In this document: piece by piece, positions 1 to 6,356 of the stretch
Layout of the letters: the number at the start of each line of letters is the position of its first letter
Position numbering within the stretch: the first letter of the stretch is position 1
Source of the DNA: CAYRAV01 sp964422365
GTDB lineage: Bacteria > Bacillota > Clostridia > Lachnospirales > Lachnospiraceae
DNA length: 7,937 bases
Direction: 5' to 3'
NCBI GenBank assembly: GCA_964422365.1
Contig: CAYRAV010000103.1
Coordinates: 1-7,937, forward strand
Made by a program: the position numbers and the translations under genes
Notes under the pieces: model-generated
What the model was told of the DNA's origin: nothing
Seen by the model: only the letters and a program-made list of their open reading frames with translations
Database searches by the model: none

Positions 1-1
1 G

Positions 2-46
2 AATAGAATCAAAGTAATTTTAGTTGGAGAAGAATTAGGTTTTTAA
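2..46 (+). CDS. C-terminal end of an upstream gene (partial)
   Basis: An open frame enters from the left edge and ends at TAA (44-46). Its last 14 residues read NRIKVILVGEELGF, which looks like a real protein end: a hydrophobic strand followed by an acidic turn and a glycine. It is followed 28 nt later by a small gene with a strong ribosome binding site, as expected inside an operon. I do not recognise the family from so few residues and assign no function. It could be a chance open frame, because only 45 nt are visible. Confidence 0.4.
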   Translation, partial: NRIKVILVGEELGF

Positions 47-74
47 GAACAGTTGCCAAAGGAGGGAAAAGAGT

Positions 75-224
75 ATGTTTCATAAAGAAAAACAGCCATC
101 TGTAGATGTAAAAGTAGATGTGAATGTAACAAAAATTGTAAAATATGTCTGCATTGCAGGGATATGCATTGTGGCAATTATATTTGGTGCTAAATGTATC
201 AAAAGATTATTAGACAGAAAGTAG
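75..224 (+). CDS. Small single-span membrane protein, unknown function
   Basis: A 49-codon ATG-to-TAG frame with a near-perfect ribosome binding site (AAAGGAGGG, 58-66) 8 nt before the ATG. Residues 1-20 are polar, with an alternating valine pattern (VDVKVDVNV, residues 10-18). Residues 21-39 form one hydrophobic stretch (IVKYVCIAGICIVAIIFGA), and the tail is basic (KCIKRLLDRK). This predicts a single-pass membrane peptide with three cysteines, at 25, 31 and 41, in or beside the membrane segment. The stop lies 7 nt before topB, so the two are probably co-transcribed and translationally linked. I recognise no family. The strong ribosome binding site and tight spacing are the main reasons to call it real. 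Confidence 0.7.
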   Translation: MFHKEKQPSVDVKVDVNVTKIVKYVCIAGICIVAIIFGAKCIKRLLDRK

Positions 225-231
225 GAAGCAA

Positions 232-2340
232 ATGCAAAAAGCGTTATACATTTCTGAAAAACCAAGTGTAGCTCAGGAATTTGCCAAGGCATTGAAAGTA
301 AAAATACAGAAAAGAGATGGATATTTAGAAGGGGAAGATACGATTATTACATGGTGTGTGGGACATCTGGTAACGATGAGTTACCCGGAGGTTTATGACC
401 CGGCATTAAAGAAATGGTCTTTTGGAACCCTTCCCTTTTTGCCTAAGGAGTTTATGTATGAAGTCATACCAGCAGTGAAAAAGCAATTTGAGATTGTGAA
501 GGGGCTGCTAAATAGGGAAGATGTAAATATTATTTATGTCTGCACTGACTCCGGGCGGGAAGGAGAATATATTTACCGGTTGGTAGATCAGCTTGCACAG
601 GTATCAGAGAGTAAAGAAAAGAGAAGAGTCTGGATTGATTCCCAGACGGAAGAAGAGATTTTAAGAGGAATCAAAGAAGCTAAATTATTATCAGAATATG
701 ATAATTTATCATCGGCTGCATATCTTAGAGCCAAAGAAGATTATTTAATGGGAATTAATTTTTCCAGAGTGTTAACATTAAAATATGGAAATACAGTAAC
801 CAACTATTTAAAAAGCCAGAAGTGGTCTGCCATTTCTGTAGGACGTGTTATGACCTGTGTACTTGGTATGGTAGTAAAAAGAGAGCGGGAAATACGTGCT
901 TTTGTGAAAACCCCTTTTTACCGTGTATTAGCATCTTTTGATGCAGCAGGGAAAAATTTTGATGGAGAGTGGAGAGCAGTAGAAGGTTCCTGTTATTATC
1001 AAACGCCCCTATTATATAAAGAAAATGGCTTTAAAGAGAGGAAAACAGCTGAAAAATTCATAGAAGAGATTACATACCCGGCAAATCTTAATCAGATTAA
1101 TCCAAAGGCAGTTGTAGAGAAGATAGAGAAGAAAAAAGAAAACAAAAACCCACCATTATTATTTAACCTGGCAGAACTGCAAAATGAATGTTCCAAATGG
1201 TTTAAAATCAGCCCGGATGAAACCTTGAAAATTGTACAGGAATTATATGAGAAAAAATTAGTAACTTATCCAAGAACAGATGCCAGAGTGTTATCCACTG
1301 CGGTCAGCAAAGAAATCCATAAGAATATTGGTGGATTGAAAAATTATTCTCTTGTGAAGGATTATGCCCAGGAAATTTTGGATAAAGGTACTTATAAAAA
1401 TCTGGAAAAAACCCGTTATGTAAATGATAAGCAGATTACAGACCACTATGCCATTATTCCAACCGGACAGGGATTAGGTGGATTAAACTCCCTATCGCCT
1501 ACAGAACAAAAAGTCTATGAAGTCATTGTGCGGAGATTTTTAAGTATTTTTTATCCTCCAGCAGTATATCAGAAGACAGCAATTACACTGAAGATGAATT
1601 ATCATCATGAACTGATAGAAAAGCAGAAAAATTTAGAAGGAAAAGAAGAGAGATTTTTTGCTTCTTTTAAGATTTTGATAGATGAGGGATATTTTAAAAT
1701 CACAGAATATTCCTTTAAGAAAAAAGGAAAGATAAATCAAAATAAAGACGGCAATGAAGATAAGGAACAAAATCAGGATAATGCAAAGGATTCTGGTGAG
1801 CAGGAAACAGTGGATAAGGATTTTGTAGAGCAGATTGGGCGGCTGAAAAAAGGAGCTATTCTTGATGTAAAAGTGATGAACATCAAAGAAGGAGAAACTT
1901 CCCCGCCAAAACGTTACAATTCAGGTTCTATGATTCTTGCTATGGAGAATGCAGGACAATTAATTGAAGATGAGGAGCTTCGCGCCCAAATTAAGGGGAG
2001 CGGAATCGGCACCAGTGCCACAAGAGCAGAGATATTGAACAAATTGGTAAAAATAGAGTATCTGAAATTAAATAAAAAGACACAGATGATTACACCAACC
2101 TTACTTGGTGAATTGATTTTTGATGTAGTTAATGCATCAATCCGTCCGCTCCTTAACCCTGAATTGACTGCCAGTTGGGAAAAAGGATTAAACTATGTGG
2201 CAGAAGGAACCATTAGTCAACAGGAATATATGGATAAACTGGAAGGATTTGTAGGCAGAAGGGTAGAAGGTGTAAAAAATCTGAATAATCAGACGGTGCT
2301 CTACAGAACTTTTGACGAGGCAGCGAAATATTATAAGTAA
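232..2340 (+). CDS. topB: DNA topoisomerase III (type IA)
   Basis: A 702-residue type IA topoisomerase. These enzymes cut one DNA strand through a 5'-phosphotyrosine and resolve single-stranded catenanes and recombination intermediates in the cytoplasm. The TOPRIM domain fills about residues 1-150, with ISEKPSVA (Glu9) and TDSGREGE (105-112). Next come the VGRV core motif (203-206), the active-site motif TYPRTDAR (Tyr346 predicted catalytic), DHYAIIPT (404-411), GIGTSATRAEI (591-601) and LTASWEKGL (645-653). It ends right after the core and has no C-terminal zinc fingers. Two oddities stand out. The usual DxDxxE metal motif reads D106-S-G108-R-E110, so the second Asp is Gly. A Lys/Asn/Glu/Asp-rich linker also sits at about 495-530. 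The ATG follows AGGAAG (223-228). No relaxase or conjugation genes are nearby, so it looks chromosomal. Confidence 0.93.
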   Translation: MQKALYISEKPSVAQEFAKALKVKIQKRDGYLEGEDTIITWCVGHLVTMSYPEVYDPALKKWSFGTLPFLPKEFMYEVIPAVKKQFEIVKGLLNREDVNIIYVCTDSGREGEYIYRLVDQLAQVSESKEKRRVWIDSQTEEEILRGIKEAKLLSEYDNLSSAAYLRAKEDYLMGINFSRVLTLKYGNTVTNYLKSQKWSAISVGRVMTCVLGMVVKREREIRAFVKTPFYRVLASFDAAGKNFDGEWRAVEGSCYYQTPLLYKENGFKERKTAEKFIEEITYPANLNQINPKAVVEKIEKKKENKNPPLLFNLAELQNECSKWFKISPDETLKIVQELYEKKLVTYPRTDARVLSTAVSKEIHKNIGGLKNYSLVKDYAQEILDKGTYKNLEKTRYVNDKQITDHYAIIPTGQGLGGLNSLSPTEQKVYEVIVRRFLSIFYPPAVYQKTAITLKMNYHHELIEKQKNLEGKEERFFASFKILIDEGYFKITEYSFKKKGKINQNKDGNEDKEQNQDNAKDSGEQETVDKDFVEQIGRLKKGAILDVKVMNIKEGETSPPKRYNSGSMILAMENAGQLIEDEELRAQIKGSGIGTSATRAEILNKLVKIEYLKLNKKTQMITPTLLGELIFDVVNASIRPLLNPELTASWEKGLNYVAEGTISQQEYMDKLEGFVGRRVEGVKNLNNQTVLYRTFDEAAKYYK

Positions 2341-2358
2341 TAGAAAGAGGGAATAAAA

Positions 2359-3033
2359 ATGGAACAGTTGCAGAACAAAAATTTATTCGATTTCTCGCAG
2401 ACAATTGCAAAAGATATTTTTGAGGGAACCACTTACCCCTGGGAGGTTCTCTCTAAAATTGCTGATTTTATCCGTACACTTGGAAAGACTTTGCCAGAGG
2501 AAGAATATGAAAAGCGTGGAGAAGATATCTGGGTTGCAAAGAGTGCAAATGTTGCACCAACAGCATATATAAATGGACCAGCAATTATCGGAAAGGAAGC
2601 TGAGATAAGGCATTGTGCATTTATCCGCGGAAATGCCATTGTAGGGGAAGGTGCTGTCGTAGGAAATTCTACTGAGTTAAAAAATGTATTATTGTTTAAC
2701 AAAGTACAAGTCCCTCATTATAATTATGTGGGCGATTCTATTTTAGGCTACAAATCTCATATGGGGGCAGGCTCCATTACTTCAAATGTAAAGTCTGACA
2801 AAACATTAGTTACAATTGTGTATCAAGGGCAGAAAGTAGAAACCAAATTGAAGAAAATGGGTGCTATTTTAGGTGACAATGTGGAAGTAGGCTGCAATAG
2901 TGTATTGAATCCCGGAACAGTAGTAGGGCGTGAAACCAATGTGTACCCTTTGTCAATGGTAAGGGGATATGTGCCGGAAAAAAGCATTTATAAAAAACAG
3001 GGTGAAGTAGCAGAGAAGAGTATAAGAGCATGA
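2359..3033 (+). CDS. Left-handed beta-helix acyltransferase, GlmU C-domain-like
   Basis: A 224-residue protein. Residues 1-55 form a helical lead, and about 56-200 carry hexapeptide repeats of the left-handed parallel beta-helix (IWVAKSANVAPTA, AIIGKEAEI, AIVGEGAVVG, AILGDNVEVG, TVVGRETNV). Residues 119-138 (PHYNYVGDSILGYKSHMGAG) match the acetyl-acceptor region of GlmU, and His120 aligns with the GlmU catalytic histidine. The family contains sugar-phosphate N- or O-acyltransferases and is often labelled UDP-N-acetylglucosamine pyrophosphorylase-related, but the nucleotidyltransferase domain with its GxGxRM loop is absent. It cannot be a complete bifunctional GlmU. It may be an acetyltransferase on a sugar phosphate or a nucleotide-sugar binding protein; the substrate is not readable. 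AGAGGGA (2346-2352) precedes the ATG, and the end overlaps the next gene by 4 nt. Confidence 0.8.
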   Translation: MEQLQNKNLFDFSQTIAKDIFEGTTYPWEVLSKIADFIRTLGKTLPEEEYEKRGEDIWVAKSANVAPTAYINGPAIIGKEAEIRHCAFIRGNAIVGEGAVVGNSTELKNVLLFNKVQVPHYNYVGDSILGYKSHMGAGSITSNVKSDKTLVTIVYQGQKVETKLKKMGAILGDNVEVGCNSVLNPGTVVGRETNVYPLSMVRGYVPEKSIYKKQGEVAEKSIRA

Positions 3034-3704
3034 AAAAAGAGATAGTATTAAGGGGAATGATTGTCATTATTAGTACACTGGCATTAGGTATTGGGGTAGG
3101 ATTTTTTAGAATCTCCTGCTTTGGTTCAGATCCATACACTGCAATGAATACAGGGGTAAGCAGTCTGCTTGCGATACCATTTGGAAGATATCAGTTTTTG
3201 TCAAATGCCATATTGATTCTGATCATGGTATTTTTATCAAGGGAACTGGTAGGATTTGGAACGGTTTTTAATATGATTTTTGTAGGATATTCTGCAGATT
3301 TTGTTATATGGATTTTGAAAACACCATTGCAATCTGCATTTGGTACTGCAGAGGGCATTGAACTTCCTATCTGGATAAGGCTTGTATTTTTATTCTTTGC
3401 TTTTTGGATCTTCAGTTTTTTTATTGCATCTTATATTGCGGCTAATCTTGGAATTGCACCTTATGATGCACTTAGTATTATATTAGAAAAAGCATGTGCA
3501 GGAAAAATTACGTTCTCTATTGCAAGGATTATTGTAGATTGTGTGGCAGTAGTGATTGCATTTTTGACAGGATTTTATCAGGGCATACAATGGCAGATTA
3601 TTGGTGTGGGTACAATCTGTATTGCTTGCCTTTCGGGACCACTGATTCAGATTTTTCGCAATTGGGTGGAAAAAAAGATTGATAAGTTATCAATTGATTC
3701 ATAG
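3030..3704 (+). CDS. YczE/YyaS/YitT-family membrane protein
   Basis: A 224-residue integral membrane protein with about six hydrophobic segments (roughly residues 8-28, 55-70, 76-96, 114-137, 164-181 and 187-208). It looks like the YczE/YyaS/YitT group, whose members are widespread in Firmicutes but mostly have no defined transport role. Two related motifs, GSDPYTA (32-38) and GIAPYDA (141-147), are each followed by an amphipathic stretch and another helix, which suggests an inverted or tandem internal repeat. Its ATG lies inside the stop of the preceding gene (ATGA, 3030-3033), so translation is probably coupled to it. It ends 9 nt before the terminator stem and is the last gene of the unit. 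The family call rests on overall pattern and the glycine/proline-PYxA motif. Confidence 0.78.
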   Translation: MKKEIVLRGMIVIISTLALGIGVGFFRISCFGSDPYTAMNTGVSSLLAIPFGRYQFLSNAILILIMVFLSRELVGFGTVFNMIFVGYSADFVIWILKTPLQSAFGTAEGIELPIWIRLVFLFFAFWIFSFFIASYIAANLGIAPYDALSIILEKACAGKITFSIARIIVDCVAVVIAFLTGFYQGIQWQIIGVGTICIACLSGPLIQIFRNWVEKKIDKLSIDS

Positions 3705-3710
3705 ATTTTT

Positions 3711-3745
3711 AAAACTCCGCAATAAACTGCGGAGTCTTTTATTTT
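3711..3745 (+). terminator. Intrinsic terminator closing the topB operon
   Basis: A perfect 8-bp stem, ACTCCGCA (3714-3721) with TGCGGAGT (3728-3735), encloses a 6-nt loop and is followed by a T-rich tail (CTTTTATTTT). Four A residues before the stem could make it partly bidirectional. It lies just after the YczE-type gene stop and separates that unit from the sigma factor operon. Confidence 0.92.
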
Positions 3746-3812
3746 ACCATAAATTTTGAGGCAGTTATTTGTGTATGGCTGAACAGTTACTAAAAAATAA
3801 TTGCAAATTTTT

Positions 3813-3855
3813 TTCACTTCATGTGAACCAATCTAAAAGTTATTACAATGTATAA
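3813..3855 (+). promoter_or_regulatory. Candidate promoter region of the sigma/anti-sigma operon
   Basis: A short inverted repeat, TTCAC (3813-3817) and GTGAA (3823-3827), overlaps TGAACC (3824-3829), which resembles the -35 AAC core of ECF sigma promoters. Downstream are TACAAT (3844-3849) and TATAAG (3851-3856). No good sigma-A -35 box sits at 17 nt from either, and the spacing does not fit a standard ECF -10. A promoter must lie between the terminator at 3735 and the gene, and autoregulation is common for ECF operons, but the exact boxes are uncertain. Confidence 0.3.
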
Positions 3856-3912
3856 GTGAAGGGCAAACAAAAGCCAATGAAAGACGTCTTGAATATGGTG
3901 GTGAAAAGAAAA

Positions 3913-4455
3913 ATGAATAGACATCAGCTGGAACAGTGTATAGATGACTATGGAACAGAAATTTATGCATTTTGCAGCCAGCTTACCTGTAACAAACAGG
4001 AAGCAGAAGATTTATACCAGGATACTTTTTTGAAAGCAGTGGAGTTAGAACATAAGATAGATGATAAAAACAATCCTAAAAGTTATCTTGTTTCTATAGC
4101 ACTAAGAATATGGAAGAATAGAAAAAGAAAGTTTGCTTGGAGAAAACGGATTGCAGGAACAGAGCAATTGGTGGAAGAAGCTGTAAGTGGAGAGAATTGG
4201 GAACAGGAAAGCAATGCCCTTTCTCCAGAGGCTGAATTTCTCGAAAAGGAAGTAAAGGAGCAGGTCAGACAGGCGGTTAAAAAATTAGATGAGAAATACC
4301 GTATTCCAGTCTATCTGTATTATACATTAGAACTCTCCATAAATCAGATTGCAACAATTATGAAGCTTCCTAAAGGAACAGTAAAAAGCAGGCTGCATAA
4401 AGCAAGAGAATTATTAAAGAAAGAATTGGAGGTTGTTTTAGATGAAACAAAATAA
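3913..4455 (+). CDS. ECF-type RNA polymerase sigma factor
   Basis: A sigma-70-family factor of the small ECF class, 180 residues from this start. Region 2 spans roughly residues 10-75 and includes AEDLYQDTFLKA (31-42), the helix that contacts core polymerase and the -10 element. Region 4 spans about 115-170 and includes the helix-turn-helix LSINQIATIMKLPKGTVKSRL (141-161), which reads the -35 element. Region 3 is absent, as usual for ECF factors; a charged linker with tryptophans (about 75-110) replaces it. The frame is open back to a GTG at 3856, with ATGs at 3877 and 3895. I chose 3913 because MNRHQLEQC fits the usual family start and GGTGG (3897-3901) lies upstream. The gene overlaps its neighbour by 14 nt, which fits a sigma/anti-sigma pair. 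Its target promoters are unknown. Confidence 0.9.
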   Translation: MNRHQLEQCIDDYGTEIYAFCSQLTCNKQEAEDLYQDTFLKAVELEHKIDDKNNPKSYLVSIALRIWKNRKRKFAWRKRIAGTEQLVEEAVSGENWEQESNALSPEAEFLEKEVKEQVRQAVKKLDEKYRIPVYLYYTLELSINQIATIMKLPKGTVKSRLHKARELLKKELEVVLDETK

Positions 4456-5593
4456 AGATTTAGATCAGATATTACAACATGCCCTTTCTCCGGAAGAAGA
4501 GCCTGATTACTGGCTTAATCAGAAAATTTTAAATAAAGCAAAGGAGATTGGAAAAATGGACAAAAAGCAAAAAAGAAGAATACCTGCAGCAGCAATGGTG
4601 GCAGCACTTGCACTTTCTGTTGGTTCAGTAACAGCATTTGCAGCATGGCAGTATATGACACCGGATAAAGTAGCAGAAGTGATGGAAGACAAAGGATTGA
4701 TGAAGGCATTTAAAAGTGAAGATGCAATTATAATTAATGAAAGCCAGATGAATGGAGATTTCAAAATTACATTGCTGGGCATGGTCTCAGGAAAAAATTT
4801 AAGCCAGTATATGACAGAAGAGCTGGATGCTGACAAGACTTATGTGGTAACTGCAATTGAAAACGCAGATGGCACACCAATAGATATGGACAATGGAGGA
4901 TATAATTTAGTAGATCTTGTGGTATCTCCATTTGTGAAAGGATTGGAACCATGGCAGTATAATGTCTACACAATGAATGGCGGATGTACAGCAAAAACAG
5001 AAGATGGAATAGAGTATCGTATTACAGAATGTGACAACATTGAAATGTTTGCAGACAGGGGATTATATATTAGTGTGACAGATGGAGCTCCTTCTGCTGA
5101 TGCTTATCAGTATGATGAGAAAACAGGAGAGATTACAAGGAAAGAATCTTATAAAGGTGTAAATGCACTGTTCAACCTTCCAATTGATAAAAGCAAAGCA
5201 GATCCTGAGGCTGCCGAACAATACTTAAAGGAGATGAATGATAACGAGGAAGAATATACAATAGATGACAGTGATTCAGATGGAGTGATGGATAAAGTAA
5301 GTAAGTGGGATGCCAAAAAGGTTGAGAAAAATGCAGAGTTGTTAGAGGATTTGACACAAGTACTCACACCAGATGAAGATGGTATGGTGACAACGGATTC
5401 TTATGAAATTGGAGATGTGCAAAGCGGCAATGAACAATTTTCAGCCAAAGAATATTTTAGAGGGAAGAAAGCTGGTGAAACGATTGTAGAATCAGTATTT
5501 AGTGGAGGAACAGAAAAAGAAGCATATATTGAAACGATTACATTAAATGAGGATGGGACTATAACAAAGAAGGTATATCATTACAGTGAATAA
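4442..5593 (+). CDS. Membrane anti-sigma factor with DUF4179 domain
   Basis: A 383-residue single-pass membrane protein, predicted to hold the ECF factor encoded just upstream until a signal arrives. A cytosolic N-terminus (1-46) ends in a basic stop-transfer run, KKQKRR (41-46). The membrane span is about 48-69 (AAAMVAALALSVGSVTAFAA), leaving the rest outside. Residues about 46-150 match the DUF4179 pattern common in clostridial partners of ECF factors; the remainder is acidic and not recognised. A calcium-loop-like DSDSDGVMD (276-284) sits in the outer part. There is no zinc-binding anti-sigma motif in the N-terminus. The start is set by GGAGGT (4428-4433), 8 nt upstream and inside the sigma gene, so the pair is co-translated and stoichiometry is probably coupled. 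Confidence is high for the pairing and low for the signal sensed. Confidence 0.85.
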   Translation: MKQNKDLDQILQHALSPEEEPDYWLNQKILNKAKEIGKMDKKQKRRIPAAAMVAALALSVGSVTAFAAWQYMTPDKVAEVMEDKGLMKAFKSEDAIIINESQMNGDFKITLLGMVSGKNLSQYMTEELDADKTYVVTAIENADGTPIDMDNGGYNLVDLVVSPFVKGLEPWQYNVYTMNGGCTAKTEDGIEYRITECDNIEMFADRGLYISVTDGAPSADAYQYDEKTGEITRKESYKGVNALFNLPIDKSKADPEAAEQYLKEMNDNEEEYTIDDSDSDGVMDKVSKWDAKKVEKNAELLEDLTQVLTPDEDGMVTTDSYEIGDVQSGNEQFSAKEYFRGKKAGETIVESVFSGGTEKEAYIETITLNEDGTITKKVYHYSE

Positions 5594-5678
5594 TAATAGA
5601 AAAATAAAGAGAACAGGAAAAATATTCAGGTGTGTGAGGGAAGTTGTGGAGAGTGAGATAATCTATTTTTAAGTAATA

Positions 5679-5711
5679 GGTGGTACTTCTGCGGTATGTG
5701 GGAGTGCCGCC
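5679..5711 (+). other. Strong RNA hairpin with alternative pairing in the intergenic region
   Basis: In the 231-nt gap after the anti-sigma gene, 5679-5690 (GGTGGTACTTCT) pairs along 12 positions with 5700-5711 (GGGAGTGCCGCC), five of them G-U, around a 9-nt loop. A competing 6-bp stem pairs GCGGTA (5691-5696) with TGCCGC (5705-5710), so the right arm can choose between two partners. The sequence from A5678 (AGGTGGTAC, then TTCT, then GCGG) loosely resembles the T-box core AGGGUGGNACCGCG. No T-run follows, so it is not a standard terminator, and no stem I is evident. The rest of the gap up to 5737 shows nothing else I can name. The type is uncertain: a degenerate leader, a processed 3' end of the sigma operon mRNA, or chance. 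Confidence 0.4.
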
Positions 5712-5737
5712 CAATTAAGAAAAAGCAGTTCGGGGAA

Positions 5738-5766
5738 TTGAAAAATCTTATAAAATTGTGTATACT
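5738..5766 (+). promoter_or_regulatory. Sigma-A promoter for the three-enzyme cassette
   Basis: TTGAAA (5738-5743) and TATACT (5761-5766) are separated by exactly 17 nt, each differing little from the TTGACA and TATAAT consensus. Initiation would be expected near 5773, giving a leader of about 50 nt before the ATG at 5825. The surrounding DNA is AT-rich. This places the start of the NimA-like gene's transcript after the hairpin at 5679-5711. Confidence 0.7.
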
Positions 5767-5824
5767 TAGAAAAAGAAATTAGACTGAGAAATCAGAATTT
5801 GTTGTTTTAAATAAGGAGATAAAA

Positions 5825-6307
5825 ATGCGTCGTTCGGATAGAGAAGTAAAAGAGTTTGAAGATATTGTAGCAATCATGGAAAAATGTGATGTATGCCGAA
5901 TTGCCTTAAACAATAATGGCTACCCCTATATATTACCACTTAATTTTGGAATGTACATAAAAGAAGGTAAAATTGAGTTATATTTTCATGGAGCTATGGA
6001 AGGTACAAAATATGATTTGATTGAAAAGGACAATAGAGCCAGTTTTGAAATGGATTGTGAACATAAATTAGTGACAGAGGTTGAACGTGGGAGTTGTACA
6101 ATGGAATATGGGAGTGTTATTGGGCAAGGGCATATTGAAATGCTTTCTGATGATGAAAAGTACAATGCTTTATATATTTTGATGCAACATTATCATCAAG
6201 AAGAATTTCCGTTCAATAAGGCAGTAATGCCCCATACAAAAGTTTTTAAACTGATAGTAGAAAAAGTAACAGGCAAAATAAGAATGAAGAAAAATGACAA
6301 GCATTAA
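5825..6307 (+). CDS. NimA-like pyridoxamine 5'-phosphate oxidase-family protein
   Basis: A 160-residue protein of the split-barrel flavin-binding fold. The opening MRRSDREV, the region CRIALNNNGYPYILPLNFGM (24-43) and YFHGAMEGTKYDLI (53-66) are the usual signatures of NimA-type and related pyridoxamine 5'-phosphate oxidase-like proteins, which bind FMN and often reduce small aromatic or nitro compounds. GKIRMKK closes the protein as in relatives. Family membership is clear by pattern, but a true nitroimidazole reductase cannot be told from other flavin reductases here; annotating resistance would be over-reading. TAAGGAG (5812-5818) lies 6 nt before the ATG. It is first in a set with a methyltransferase and an acetyltransferase, downstream of a sigma-A promoter. 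Confidence 0.82.
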   Translation: MRRSDREVKEFEDIVAIMEKCDVCRIALNNNGYPYILPLNFGMYIKEGKIELYFHGAMEGTKYDLIEKDNRASFEMDCEHKLVTEVERGSCTMEYGSVIGQGHIEMLSDDEKYNALYILMQHYHQEEFPFNKAVMPHTKVFKLIVEKVTGKIRMKKNDKH

Positions 6308-6356
6308 AATTCCAGTTTTTCATACTGTAAAATCGAGAATTATGGAGAAAAAGAAA

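Noticed and set aside
232..2340. topB as a marker of an integrated conjugative element
   Set aside because: No relaxase, type IV secretion, integrase or attachment repeat is visible nearby; only the distant transposase remnant suggests mobility.
3494..3682. A second + strand frame inside the YczE-type gene
   Set aside because: Its cysteine-rich peptide shows no motif, and the main frame carries the hydrophobic helices and coupling to the previous gene.
3856..3912. Extension of the sigma factor to the GTG at 3856
   Set aside because: The GTG overlaps the TATAAG promoter-like sequence and lacks a ribosome binding site, and the extra 19 residues do not look like an ECF N-terminus. ATG 3877 cannot be fully excluded.
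4519..4836. A 105-codon open frame on the - strand inside the anti-sigma gene
   Set aside because: It lies opposite a well-supported gene with a strong start and a clear membrane span, and its protein shows no family motif. It is a shadow frame.
5679..5712. The intergenic hairpin as an intrinsic terminator for the sigma operon
   Set aside because: The sequence after the stem is CAATTAAGAAA, with no T-run on either strand in the right place.
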